Positions 24,312 through 32,684 of a stretch of 32,874 nt of DNA are shown one piece after another; the stretch's first letter is position 1; each line of letters begins with the position of its first letter. The notes beneath the pieces were generated by a model that worked only from the letters and a program-made list of their open reading frames with translations, was not told where the DNA came from and did not search any database. The position numbers were made by a program, and so were the translations under genes. Source of the DNA: Altericroceibacterium xinjiangense (lineage in GTDB: Bacteria > Pseudomonadota > Alphaproteobacteria > Sphingomonadales > Sphingomonadaceae); NCBI RefSeq assembly GCF_003958635.1, contig NZ_RSEK01000016.1, positions 1 through 32,874 of the forward strand, given 5' to 3'.

Positions 24312-25970
24312 TCAGGCGAAACCGAAGCGTTTGAGCTGCTCGTCCCACCGGGCTGGCAGCACCCCGGAGTTGCTGAGTGCGGCCGAGTTGAGCCTGGCCG
24401 GGTGATTTCCTTCAAGGATCGCGGTCACGATCTCGGGCGCAAGAAAGTTCAGCCGCACGACACGGGTGACCCAGGACTCGTCCACTCCTTCCTCGCGAGC
24501 GAGTGCTCTTACCTCGATGGTGCCTTCGCTGAGCCGTTCCCACCAGCGACGGGCTTTCACCAGAAGGTTCAGCATCGAGCGATCGGCTTCTCTCGACGTT
24601 GCTCCCTTTCCATCTGGCTGGATGAGCCGCATCGCCATTCCTGTCCGGGTGAGTCGGACAAGCGAGGAAACAATGATTGCCGGCACCGCGTGATCGAGGG
24701 CGGGAAGGCCAAGGGCATGGGCCAGCGCATCGGCCGCGATGTCGATCCGGATCTCCTGGCGGTGAATTTCGACCCTGTTCAGGAGCGAGCGAAGAGCGCG
24801 GTACTTCTTCTTGCGCACGTCGCCCGCGAGCCTTTCGGCAGCAACAACCGCTGTCTTCAGCCTTCCTGCATCGGGAACGGCACCGAGGCTGGCGACCAGC
24901 TGAAGCGGCTGGTCGAGTGCTTCGGCGACTCGCGTCGCAACAGCATCCTCGATCTCCCGTGCAGGGATCCGCACCCCATCCTCGGGGCTCCCCTGCTGCA
25001 GCGCCCGGCTGACGTAGTACCGGTAGCGGACCTTTCCCTTGCAGGCGTGGCTTGCGACCAGCGGCTGGCCAGCTTCGTCGAACACAAGTCCGGCGAGCAG
25101 GCTCGGGGATTGCACGGTGGCCGCGCGCTGTTTGCCTTGCGTGTTGTCGGTCAGCTTCGCCTGCACACGATCCCACAGCTCCCGGTCGATGATCGCCTCG
25201 TGCTTTCCTGCATACACCTTTCCCTTGTGGTGGATCTCGCCGAGATAGATCGGATTGGAGAGGATCTTATAGATCTGCCCGCGGGTAAACTTGCCGCCGC
25301 CCATAGGCCTGCCGGTCGAGGTGGTGCGCTCGGGCACCCTGATCCTTTCCGCGTCCAGCTCTTCCGTCAGCAGGCGCACATTGCCGATGGCGAGATAGCG
25401 GCGGAATAGCTCACGGATGACTTCGGCGTGCTCGGGAACGATCACCAAGGTCCGCCCTTCCGGCCTATACCCGAGCGGGGGATTGCCGCCCATCCACATG
25501 CCCTTGGCCTTCGAAGCAGCAATCTTGTCCCGGATCCGCTCTGCCGTAACCTCGCGCTCGAACTGGGCGAAGGACAGCAGCATATTGAGCGTAAGCCGGC
25601 CCATGCTGTTGGTGGTGTTGAAGGACTGCGTGACCGACACGAAACTCGTGCCGGCCTTGTCCATCGTTTCCACCAGCTTCGCAAAATCGAGCAGCGAGCG
25701 CGTGAGCCGGTCGACTTTGTAGACGACGACGATATCGATCCTGCCTGCCTCGATATCGGCCAGCAGGCGCTTGAGGGCAGGGCGCTCCAGTGTCCCGCCC
25801 GAGAGGCCGCCGTCGTCGTACTCTTCGGGAAGGAGCGACCAGCCTTCTGACGCCTGGCTCATCACGTACGCGGCGCAGGCCTCGCGCTGGGCGTGGAGCG
25901 AGTTGAAGTCCTGCTCCAGGCCTTCCTCGCTCGACTTGCGGGTGTAGATCGCGCAGCGGATCTTTTTCAT
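24312..25970 (-). CDS. Serine recombinase (552 aa)
   Basis: This is a large serine-type site-specific recombinase. The N-terminal resolvase domain has YTRKSSEEG with catalytic Ser13, then VVYKVDRLTRSLLDF and MLLSFAQFEREVTAERIRDKI (residues 82 to about 155). A recombinase domain follows (GYRPEGRTLVIVPEHAEVIRELFRRY, about 170-195, and the zinc-ribbon-type region near 300-320, which retains only one clear Cys). The C-terminus from about 450 ends in a helix-turn-helix-like stretch, SEGTIEVRALAREEGVDESW. It is the last gene of a minus-strand operon: its start overlaps the DUF2924 gene by ATGA, and a strong terminator follows it. Such triplets are common on alphaproteobacterial mobile islands. No attachment sites could be identified from the window alone. 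Confidence 0.85.
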   Translation of the reverse strand: MKKIRCAIYTRKSSEEGLEQDFNSLHAQREACAAYVMSQASEGWSLLPEEYDDGGLSGGTLERPALKRLLADIEAGRIDIVVVYKVDRLTRSLLDFAKLVETMDKAGTSFVSVTQSFNTTNSMGRLTLNMLLSFAQFEREVTAERIRDKIAASKAKGMWMGGNPPLGYRPEGRTLVIVPEHAEVIRELFRRYLAIGNVRLLTEELDAERIRVPERTTSTGRPMGGGKFTRGQIYKILSNPIYLGEIHHKGKVYAGKHEAIIDRELWDRVQAKLTDNTQGKQRAATVQSPSLLAGLVFDEAGQPLVASHACKGKVRYRYYVSRALQQGSPEDGVRIPAREIEDAVATRVAEALDQPLQLVASLGAVPDAGRLKTAVVAAERLAGDVRKKKYRALRSLLNRVEIHRQEIRIDIAADALAHALGLPALDHAVPAIIVSSLVRLTRTGMAMRLIQPDGKGATSREADRSMLNLLVKARRWWERLSEGTIEVRALAREEGVDESWVTRVVRLNFLAPEIVTAILEGNHPARLNSAALSNSGVLPARWDEQLKRFGFA

Positions 25971-26386
25971 GCCGCAACCTTCCTCTTCTCACGCAAGCCG
26001 AAAAAGGCGGGCCCCGACCAGCGGGTGCCGGTGATCGCGCGGGCGACTTCGCTTAAAGAACGCCATTCCCTCTCGTCCCAGCAAATCGCGCCGTCGTCGC
26101 CGATGGTGACGAGGTGCACGGTTCCGCCGAACTCGCGGGCAAGGCGCATTCCCGGGCGTATGTCCCGGGTTTCCGTCCTCGCACCCGCGACTTGGTCGAG
26201 GCGCTGCGTGGCCTTACGCGAGAGCCTGCCCAGCGCTTTTGCCTGCAGTTCGTAACCCAAGGCCAGCCGCAGCATGCCCTCGCTTACCTTCGGGACCGGG
26301 AGGCCGGTGAGCTTTGCCCACCGGTCTGCCAGATCCACCTTCGACATTGTCTCCAGCTCAATTAGCTGCTCGTCGAGCTTTGCCAT
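25967..26386 (-). CDS. DUF2924 family protein (139 aa)
   Basis: This is a small protein typically encoded just before the serine recombinase in alphaproteobacteria. Features seen are a helical N-terminus (LDEQLIELETMSKVDLADRW), LTGLPVPKVSEGMLRLALGYELQ, then a beta region with GTRLAREFGG-like GMRLAREFGGTVHLVTI and ICWDEREWRSLSEVARAITGTRWSGPAFFGL. The latter resembles the protein module found in DUF2924, which may contact DNA or the recombinase. The function is not established. Its stop overlaps the recombinase start (ATGA). Its own start is four bases after the stop of the DUF3489 gene, so the three form one operon. Confidence 0.82.
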   Translation of the reverse strand: MAKLDEQLIELETMSKVDLADRWAKLTGLPVPKVSEGMLRLALGYELQAKALGRLSRKATQRLDQVAGARTETRDIRPGMRLAREFGGTVHLVTIGDDGAICWDEREWRSLSEVARAITGTRWSGPAFFGLREKRKVAA

Positions 26387-26389
26387 GGC

Positions 26390-26913
26390 TCAGCCCTCGA
26401 CCATGATGCTGTAGCAGGTCGCCTCCTCCCGCTTCGTTTTGGCGATCGCGTGGCCTTTCTTCCGCAGACCCGTCAGTGCAGCCCGAGCCGTATGTGACTG
26501 CCAGTCGGTGACTTCCACGATTTCGTCGAGCGTGGCGCCTTCGGACCGTTGCAGGAGCGCGACCACCGCGGCGATCCTGGTGCCGGGACGGGGCGCGGGG
26601 AAGTGCTGCTTGCCTCCACCGGCTCGGCATCACCGCTCGTCTGCTCATCGGCCCCGAGGCCAAGCGCGTCCTGGCCTGTTTCGGTCAAGACCAACTCGAA
26701 GAAGCGGTCGCTATCAGTCCGCCAGCTGTGGTTACGATCCGTCACATCCACTTCGGCGAGCAGCTTGCGGCGGAGCAGTGCTCTCAGTTCCTTCGTCGTG
26801 CGCTGCTCGTCCTGGACAGTATCCGGCAGCGGCAGAACGCTGCCGTTCTCGTTTTTCGCTGCATGCGAAAGCAGAACCAGCTGCAGGTCGTTGAGGCGGG
26901 TGGTCGTTGGCAT
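26390..26913 (-). pseudogene. DUF3489 family gene with an apparent frameshift
   Basis: The N-terminal part starts at ATG 26913 with an AGGAG site seven bases upstream (MPTTTRLNDLQLVLL) and reads through an acidic linker (GADEQTSGDAEPVEAS). The conserved C-terminal helix-turn-helix part (RIAAVVALLQRSEGATLDEI, then WQSHTARAALTGLRKKGHAI) ends at 26390 but is in a different frame. The switch falls within about 26580-26615, in a C-rich stretch. The total length is not a multiple of three. The original frame would give about 174 residues of a probable DNA-binding regulator. A true mutation, a sequencing error or, less likely, programmed frameshifting could explain it. Confidence 0.7.
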
Positions 26914-26930
26914 GGACGGTCTCCTGATCC

Positions 26931-26988
26931 GGAGCAGCACAGTACTGCTCCCACCATCCACAGCCCCGGCTGATGGCATCGCCGGGGC
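26931..26988 (-). promoter_or_regulatory. Two perfect hairpins in the leader of the recombinase operon
   Basis: Just upstream of the DUF3489 start are GGAGCAG, seven bases, CTGCTCC (26931-26951) and GCCCCGGC, ten bases, GCCGGGGC (26963-26988). Both stems are perfect. They could be operator sites or leader RNA structures regulating the recombinase. Neither has a T-run in the operon direction. Confidence 0.35.
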
Positions 26989-27087
26989 GGGCAGCCGGTC
27001 AGGCCGGCTGCGATCCAGTGCAAGCAGCAATGCTCGACGTGTGCGGCAAGTCGAGTGGAATGTGGCCAGACTGGAATTGGCAGCGGC

Positions 27088-27306
27088 TCAGCCGGAGGGA
27101 ACGCGGCGGCGCAATGAACGGGCTGCGGAGGCGAGGGCGAGCAGATCGGCGGCTGTGCGTTCGAGAGAGACTATCCGCCTGTCCAGCTCCCGGGCTCCGG
27201 ATGCAGTGAGAGCGAATTCGGGACTGCTGTCCTCCATAGTGCGACCTGCTTCCAGCAGCAGCTGCTTGACCAGCCGCCGGTTATCGTCGTCTGCGGAAGC
27301 GGACAT
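27088..27306 (-). CDS. Small helical protein of unknown function (72 aa)
   Basis: This is a short soluble, highly helical protein (DDDNRRLVKQLLLEAGRTM, then SGARELDRRIVSLERTAADL) with a heptad-like Leu pattern, perhaps a coiled coil. It lies on the same strand as the recombinase operon and about 170 bases upstream of it, separated by the hairpin leader. No family is recognised. The regular amphipathic pattern and third-position GC bias make it more credible than the other short frames here, but confidence is modest. Confidence 0.45.
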   Translation of the reverse strand: MSASADDDNRRLVKQLLLEAGRTMEDSSPEFALTASGARELDRRIVSLERTAADLLALASAARSLRRRVPSG

Positions 27307-27849
27307 GCGATGACACAGGCCTGCTGACGACTAGAAGTCCATGCCCAGCTTTTTGAGGATGTCCGCTGTGCGCTTCCATCTCGGCCATCGAAGACTATGC
27401 TTCGACTGCCTGGAAGCGGACATTAGTTCGCTGAAGCTGGAATGGCGGCTATGTCGGACGATCCGGAACGTCTCCTTTCGGGAGCGCAGATTGGGATAGC
27501 GGACGTTCCGGGCGGCGCCCGGCATGTCAGCTTCGCACCCAATCCCGGCCGTTCAGCCTGACGGGGCACGAGCCCGGAACCTGCCGTTCGTGCATCATGC
27601 GTGGTGCCGAGCCTGGAACCACCGGCTCTGGAACTATCCCGACGTTCCCGACGCCGTCGAACGATGGGTTTCGGCAGAAGCAGACCTGCCGGCGCTCGCT
27701 CACGTCGCATCTTCGGATTAGCAAGCTAGCCGGGAGCCGGACTAGCAGCTTTGGGCAGGACGTCAGTGTAGCAAAGATTCGGACCTAGCCGTGTCTGTGG
27801 CTACGCTTCGGTAGATATGGAAGGAAGGTAGGGCGGCTTCAATGTCGGA
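27307..27849. other. 540-base stretch without a convincing gene
   Basis: Several short frames cross here on both strands, but none has a recognisable motif, a good ribosome binding site and sustained codon bias together. A short inverted match (ATGTCCGCT near 27358 and AGCGGACAT near 27414) is the only structure seen. The composition is mixed, consistent with decayed mobile DNA between the small genes and the recombinase remnant that follows. Confidence 0.4.
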
Positions 27850-28090
27850 ATGGTTGAAGGCACCGTGCTGCAGATCCGAAAGTGGGAATCGCTGTTCCCG
27901 GCCGAGCAGGCGCGCATTGCCGGGATCGACCGTCGCCTGCGCACCGCCGAGTTCGACTCTGTCGTCCGCGACATGCTTGCCCCTCGCCAGGAGAAAGCTG
28001 CATGAGCGCGCCGGCATCCACGATCGTGTCACCCCGCTCGTTATCCGCGAGCTAAGTCTGTGCGACCGGCGGGAATGGGTCTCCAAGTGA
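27850..28090 (+). pseudogene. Decayed tail of a second serine recombinase and its follower gene
   Basis: From ATG 27850 a 51-codon frame reads LQIRKWESLFPAEQARI and later RLRTAEFDSVVRDML. It resembles the far C-terminus of alphaproteobacterial serine recombinases (LFPAEQARIV followed by a DIRLR-type strand), with a short deletion between the two pieces. Its stop overlaps an ATG (28002) that opens MSAPASTIV. A different frame then gives TPLVIREL, as in the small gene that often follows these recombinases, implying a frameshift. The similarity is from memory, so this is a tentative call. Confidence 0.35.
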
Positions 28091-28292
28091 CGATGGCGGC
28101 GTGGGTCCGCATGTGCTGGGGGCGGTTGCTCAAGCGTGGAACTGACGGGGGCCGACAATACTGCCCATTCGTCCTCGCGCTGCCGCTTCCATGCCCCCGC
28201 ACAAAATCGTGACCAGAAGTGCCTTCTGCACGAGCGACTACGCAGGCCTGGCACCTTCCCTGGCCGTTGTTCTCGTCTTCGCCGCAGCGCCG

Positions 28293-28586
28293 TTACGGTG
28301 CCGGCGCTTCCGGATCTCGGTCGGTGGACTTGCCATCGCCGCCATCCCCATCCCGGGCGAGAGCGTGCTCTAAATCTTTGGGGTCCACGGTGACCGTCTG
28401 GGTGGTGCCGCCGTTCCTGAGATGGAGGAGCGTAGCCACTCTGAGATAGACGGTACGTTCGTTTCCCTCGATCACTTCTTCGTCGGTATCGACGTCGTAA
28501 GTCCCGGCGGGGTGAAGCTCATCCATCTCCGCCAACCTGAAGGGCAGCCTGAATGTTGCCTGCGATCGCGTGGTCCGGATCGCCAT
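28293..28586 (-). CDS. Conserved hypothetical protein (97 aa)
   Basis: This is a small acidic, soluble protein. ATG 28586 gives MAIRTTRSQATFRLPFRLAEMDEL, which reads as a beta strand followed by a HPAGTYDVDTDEEVIEGNER segment and a strand YLRVATLLHL, ending in a disordered Asp/Gly/Arg tail. The frame is open further upstream, but that part is Arg-rich and unlike a real N-terminus. The ATG overlaps the stop of the upstream gene, so the two are co-expressed. The function is unknown. The pattern suggests a small beta-barrel or a modifier of a larger partner. Confidence 0.6.
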   Translation of the reverse strand: MAIRTTRSQATFRLPFRLAEMDELHPAGTYDVDTDEEVIEGNERTVYLRVATLLHLRNGGTTQTVTVDPKDLEHALARDGDGGDGKSTDRDPEAPAP

Positions 28587-28828
28587 CAGGCCGGTTCGGC
28601 GCCAGAGGAGGGGGCTGGCTCCCGTTCCATTTCGTCTTCGGCCAGCTCTGCCCGAGTCCCTAGGCGCTTCTCGCGAAGAAGTTCCATGCCTTCGGCCGAT
28701 ACTGCGAGGCTGTCCCACGTGGCGGCTGAAGTCAGATGCTTCTGGCGTACGTTCTCGAGGACTTCTTCAGCGGCTGCAGATCTGGATGCGGCTGCAAGGG
28801 CCGCGTAATCGGATTTGAAATCATTCAT
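28586..28828 (-). CDS. Conserved hypothetical protein (80 aa)
   Basis: I chose ATG 28828 (MNDFKSDYAALAAASRSAAAEEVLENVRQ) over the TTG at 28867 that opens the frame. The protein is almost wholly helical with TWDSLAVSAEGMELLREKRLG in its second half and a charged, probably disordered end. There are no membrane segments or cysteines. It is the first gene of a two-gene unit with the 97-aa gene and overlaps it at the stop codon. The function is unknown. Such pairs occur on mobile elements, which fits the surroundings. Confidence 0.6.
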   Translation of the reverse strand: MNDFKSDYAALAAASRSAAAEEVLENVRQKHLTSAATWDSLAVSAEGMELLREKRLGTRAELAEDEMEREPAPSSGAEPA

Positions 28829-29102
28829 GAGAAGTGCCTGCCCTTCGGGCCCTTTGAGCCTCTGCAATTACGTCGCTAAAGTCGGCGTAACGGTAAGGCC
28901 CGACAGTGAAAATCGTTTTCGACGGCGCAACAGACCCGACTTGTTCATCTTTGAACCAAAATTCCGCGTTGACAAGGTATCGGTCCGGCCCTCGTCAAGG
29001 CTGCTTTCTGGCGAGCGGCCAGATTCTTGGGTTTGACAGTGGCGCGTCGCGGATTCCGACGCCGGGCACCTAGATATGGAGAGCGGCACGCGTGCTCGAA
29101 AG

Positions 29103-30407
29103 TTAATACCGGTCGCCTGGCGCCAGCTGCAGTTCGTGACCGAAGTAGCGAGCCAGAACGGACGGGTCGCGGCCGTAGCGGTCCTCACGAAAGACCACAC
29201 CCTCGGCGTCGGTCGCGGCGGTCAGATATGTGACGAAGACCGCCACCGGCTCGCTCATGTCGACGCGCTCTTCGACCCCGGCCGCGCGGGCCTGTGGCAT
29301 CGCGCCGAACAGCCAGGAAGCAAGCCGCTGGGCATCTTCGACCCGGACGCAGCCGTTGCTGATCCAGCGATCCTCTTTACCGAACACGCTCTTGTCGTGA
29401 GTGTCGTGGAGATAGATGCCCAGCTCGTTGGGCATCATGAACTTAATGTCACCCATCGAGTTTCCCGGGCCCGGACCGCGCCGGATGAAGAGCGACAGCT
29501 TGCCTTCTTTTACGGCCTGCCAGTCTATACTCGCGGGATCGAGCAGGGGCGCGTCCTGGGCTCCGTCGGCGAACACCTCGTATTTGCGCTCGCTCAGGTA
29601 GCCGAGGCCGTGCTCCAGCACGCGCGGGGCGACGAGGCTCACGTTGAAGTCCGCCGGAAGGTTCCAGTAAGGATTGATTTGGGCGTAGCGGATCAGCGCC
29701 GCCATCATCGGCGTCTGGGTCTCGTTGGCGCCGACGATCGCACGGATCGAGTCAACCAGCACGTCGTCTTCGTACATGTATATCCGCGCCGAGCCGGCAT
29801 CGACGATGATGTGGCGCTTCAGCTCGCCGGGTGCCGGCAATCTCCGCGCCCGCTCCATGTTGATCATCAGCACCTGTTCGTAGTGTAGCGCGCCGCGATT
29901 GAGCGAAGCGATGACCTTGTCGCCGGCAATGCCGTCTGCCTTCAGGTTGTGGACCTCCTGATAGGCGATGATGCGCTCGGTCAGCGCCTCGTCAAAGCGA
30001 GTGCCGGGCGGCAGCCCGAGCCGCTCGCGGAGCAGCGTGACCCGTTCGCTCTCGGCGCCCAACGCCAGCGCCGGGCCCGTGGATATCGTGAACTGGGGAA
30101 GGCTGCCCCAGGTCTTCTGATAGTCGACCAGGCCGCGGCGCAGATTGGTGTAGAGCGGATTGATGGTTTGGATGAGATCCAGCGGCGCGCCCGCGTACCG
30201 GGCGAAGGTTATATTATCGAGCTTGGTGTTGCGCCAACGGATGTCAACATTAATTTCCTCGTCGATGTACACCATATCCACGCCCTGCTCGACGGCCGGT
30301 GGGAGATCGGCTGGCTCGAGCCGCTCCACCTGGGCAAAAGCCGGAGAGGCGATGCTCAGCGAAATGCTCGCAAGAAACACAACTCGAGATTTGGAGATAT
30401 TTTTCAC
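29103..30407 (-). CDS. L,D-transpeptidase, YkuD family (434 aa)
   Basis: This is a periplasmic enzyme that forms or remodels 3-3 cross-links in peptidoglycan, or attaches proteins to it. Signal peptide: MKNISKSRVVFLASISLSIASPAFA, cleaved near residue 25. A scaffold region and a peptidoglycan-binding-like domain (ESERVTLLRERLGLPPGTRFDEAL, about 120-170) precede the catalytic domain. That domain begins near RHIIVDAGSARIYMYEDD and holds the signature H-D-x-H followed by WISNGCVRVEDAQRL with the nucleophile Cys353. The length and layout fit the larger YcbB-like group. The start is GTG at 30407 with ACGGAAGG close upstream. The gene is transcribed leftward alone and is probably resident chromosome rather than mobile DNA. 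Confidence 0.85.
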   Translation of the reverse strand: MKNISKSRVVFLASISLSIASPAFAQVERLEPADLPPAVEQGVDMVYIDEEINVDIRWRNTKLDNITFARYAGAPLDLIQTINPLYTNLRRGLVDYQKTWGSLPQFTISTGPALALGAESERVTLLRERLGLPPGTRFDEALTERIIAYQEVHNLKADGIAGDKVIASLNRGALHYEQVLMINMERARRLPAPGELKRHIIVDAGSARIYMYEDDVLVDSIRAIVGANETQTPMMAALIRYAQINPYWNLPADFNVSLVAPRVLEHGLGYLSERKYEVFADGAQDAPLLDPASIDWQAVKEGKLSLFIRRGPGPGNSMGDIKFMMPNELGIYLHDTHDKSVFGKEDRWISNGCVRVEDAQRLASWLFGAMPQARAAGVEERVDMSEPVAVFVTYLTAATDAEGVVFREDRYGRDPSVLARYFGHELQLAPGDRY

Positions 30408-30666
30408 ATCCTTCCGTAACCGTACCCGGTTAACAACAGCAGAATCGGACCTGCATCTTTGCCTCTACAATTACGTGAAAATGTAACGCGGAATAATGAC
30501 TGCCATTGACCTGAACGCATACCAGGGCCGCAGTGCAGCAGAAAGAATCCATTGCAGACTGGAGGTGGTGGTCAGGGCTGTCAGCGGCCTTGCAGTAGGT
30601 GTCCGGCGGACACACCCAAGTTCTGCGGCGGTTCCGAAATCGGCTGAGCGCCACTTCCTTGGTCGG

Positions 30667-31731
30667 TCACGCGGCCAGCGGCAGCTTTCCCTCGCTCAGA
30701 ACTCCAGCCAGACTCACGGTCAGTCCTCCATTTGAGACAGTGCTGATCTGGCCGCCTAACTGCTTCGCCAGCGCTGCAACGATTGCCGCGCCTAGGCCTG
30801 CGCCCGAAACGGAATGGAGGTTTCCGATGCCGTTGTCCGAGACGGTCAAACGCCAGACCTCTTCAGTCGTCTCATAGCTGACCACAATGCACGCTCCCGG
30901 CGTGCGGACCGGAAAGGCGTACTTGATCGAGTTAATGACAAGTTCGGTAACGATCAGTCCCAAGCTGACGGCGCGTGAAGATGGCAGAGTCCCCTCCGAC
31001 GCGATCGTCTCAATGCGAATGGGGTTCGCAGGCCCAGTCATGGAGGCTCCAAGCCCGCGGCAGAGCTTGGTCAGGTAACCGCGGACATCAATCTCGTCGA
31101 TTCCATCGACCGAATGCAGGTGAGCCTGCACTTGGGCGACCGACATCACCCTCTGGTGGGCGTCTTTCAGGTGATCGCGGGTTTCCTGCGAAGTCACAGT
31201 GCGGACCTGAAGCATCAGAATGCTGGCTATTATCTGCAAGCTATTGGCAATCCGGTGCCGCATCTCCTTCAGCAGCGTGCGCTGTTCGCTTAGCAACTCC
31301 TCAGTCTGCTCGAGCAGGTTCTGCTTTTCCCGCTCGATCTGGCGGCGCGCGGTGACATCCTTGATCAGAAGAAGTGTCGTTGGTCCACCTTGCCCTTCGG
31401 GCAGGACGACGCGGGTATTCAGTAGAAGAATGCGGTCGCCGAACTCCGAGAAACGCACGTTCAATTCGAGCCATTCAACGTGAGTGTGTGCTGGCGTTAC
31501 GCCTTCGAGGAGTTTGCGCAGCGCGGGAACACTCCAATCGCCACCGCACAGATCGTAGAACGACTGGCCGCGTGCGCTCTCCGCATCGACCTTAAAGGAA
31601 TCGTAGAACGAGCGGCTACCGGTCACCAGCTGCATCTCGTCATCCAGCACCACGAAGGGGTCGATCATTGCATCGATGATTGCCAGAGCAAGTGTCTGGG
31701 GTTCCGCAGGCTGGTTGTTACGTGGTTTCAT
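30667..31731 (-). CDS. Soluble sensor histidine kinase, PAS plus HisKA_2 type (354 aa)
   Basis: This is a two-component sensor kinase without membrane segments, so it senses a cytoplasmic cue. The N-terminal PAS-like domain spans about 15-130 (DAMIDPFVVLDDEMQLVTGS, ending TTLLLIKDVTARRQIEREKQ). A coiled linker leads to the H-box LLKEMRHRIANSLQII with phospho-acceptor His159, typical of HisKA_2/HWE-like kinases. The ATPase domain shows VTELVINSIKYAF (N box), VSDNGIG and GAGLGAAIVAALAKQLGG. ATG 31731 is chosen because the family-like sequence begins there and an AGGAG lies about ten bases upstream; the frame is open to 31911. The response regulator upstream on the same strand is the likely partner. 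This family often works in the alphaproteobacterial general stress response, which is inference here. Confidence 0.82.
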   Translation of the reverse strand: MKPRNNQPAEPQTLALAIIDAMIDPFVVLDDEMQLVTGSRSFYDSFKVDAESARGQSFYDLCGGDWSVPALRKLLEGVTPAHTHVEWLELNVRFSEFGDRILLLNTRVVLPEGQGGPTTLLLIKDVTARRQIEREKQNLLEQTEELLSEQRTLLKEMRHRIANSLQIIASILMLQVRTVTSQETRDHLKDAHQRVMSVAQVQAHLHSVDGIDEIDVRGYLTKLCRGLGASMTGPANPIRIETIASEGTLPSSRAVSLGLIVTELVINSIKYAFPVRTPGACIVVSYETTEEVWRLTVSDNGIGNLHSVSGAGLGAAIVAALAKQLGGQISTVSNGGLTVSLAGVLSEGKLPLAA

Positions 31732-31944
31732 GGTCGCATGTCTCCTGGCGGGAGCATGGCGACTCTCAGCCACCGCAAGCCGAAGACAACGCGGTGATGA
31801 ACCGTCACATAGGCGGTAAGTGCCGGCCGCGCTAATGGTAACAAAGGTCACGGCAGGAATGTTTGCGCCTGGTGCTTTTATGCCGGGATAGCGACATTTC
31901 AGAGCGCCCACGTTGCGCCGGACAGCTCGACGGTTCTTCCAGAG

Positions 31945-32352
31945 TCACGGCGCCGTGTCGGAAGCCATCAGAAGCGAGGAGATCGCCACGACTACTTGGG
32001 CGGGCGCGAAAGGCTTGGTGATCATCAGACTCCTGGGCACCCCCTGCGAAGCCCATTCGTGACCACTTGCGCCGCTGACATAGACCACCGGCAGATCGCT
32101 GTCATGCTCGCGCATGGTGCGAGCCAGCTCCCATCCGTCCATACCGTCGTCCAGGTTGATGTCGGTCATCAGGCCCCGAATTTCGCTCCCCTTCTCCTCC
32201 AGCAGCTTGATGGCCCCTTGCCCATCACCAGCCACGAGGGTTGCAAAGCCCGCTTCTTCGAGGGCCTCGATAACCATCTCGCGAATGAGCACCTGATCCT
32301 CCACCAATAGTATCACCGGCATGGCAATTGCGTCCGCTTCGTCGGCTGACAT
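31945..32352 (-). CDS. Single-domain response regulator (135 aa)
   Basis: This is a CheY-like receiver with no output domain. The acidic pocket is E18-D19 (LLVEDQVLIRE), the phospho-acceptor is Asp64 (LMTDINLDDGMDG), the switch Ser93 lies in VVYVSGASGHE and the invariant Lys113 in ITKPF. ATG 32352 gives ten extra residues before MPVILLVED; Met11 is an alternative start. The protein is encoded 214 bases upstream of the HisKA_2 kinase on the same strand, so they are likely partners, with the receiver acting by protein contact or as a phosphate sink. Confidence 0.82.
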   Translation of the reverse strand: MSADEADAIAMPVILLVEDQVLIREMVIEALEEAGFATLVAGDGQGAIKLLEEKGSEIRGLMTDINLDDGMDGWELARTMREHDSDLPVVYVSGASGHEWASQGVPRSLMITKPFAPAQVVVAISSLLMASDTAP

Positions 32353-32684
32353 ACGATGTCTCGTTTCTGGCTGGGTTGCTTGAGCGAAGCGGAATTTCGC
32401 CTAGCTTGCGAAGCTATATGGCTCAGAAACGCGGTTGTTCCGCGGTTGGCAATTAAGTTGAGCTCACGATCTTCAGCGGCGCAGGTTGCTTCGGTCGGTA
32501 GTGGGCCGCCGGCTTCCCGCTCGCGCGTGCTTGGGATTTCACTGCAAAACGTCCGCGTCGGTCTCAGGCTCCAAGTGGCTGGCGGGGTGTAGCGGGAAAA
32601 TATCGGCGACGCGCGTTCAGCCACAACACTGAAACGATGGGAAGTTTTTGAGCGAACCTTCCACGGCGAGGTTCGACCCATTGC
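32353..32684. other. Intergenic region upstream of the response regulator
   Basis: No gene is supported. On the minus strand, toward the response regulator, there is a short imperfect inverted repeat around CCGCGGAACAACCGCG (near 32428-32443), which could be a regulatory site. I find no clear sigma-70 or EcfG-type promoter with correct spacing. Short frames here look like noise. Confidence 0.35.

Noticed and set aside
24402-25409. A 335-codon plus-strand frame antisense to the serine recombinase
   Set aside because: The recombinase on the minus strand has clear catalytic motifs. The plus frame has none and no ribosome binding site.
26549-27313. A 254-codon plus-strand frame in the recombinase leader region
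   Set aside because: It is Ser/Arg-rich low-complexity and antisense to the DUF3489 and 72-aa genes. It has no start signal or recognisable domain.
27331-27525. A 64-codon minus-strand frame, basic and Arg/Ser-rich
   Set aside because: It has no convincing start signal or motif, and the composition matches non-coding shadow frames nearby.
29076-29888. A 270-codon plus-strand frame antisense to the L,D-transpeptidase
   Set aside because: It is a shadow: the opposite strand encodes a signal peptide and the SNGCVR catalytic motif.
30599-30613. A perfect six-pair hairpin (GTGTCC, GGC, GGACAC) after the kinase gene
   Set aside because: It is well placed as a kinase terminator but has no T-run on the minus strand and only a short stem. 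It is too weak to call.
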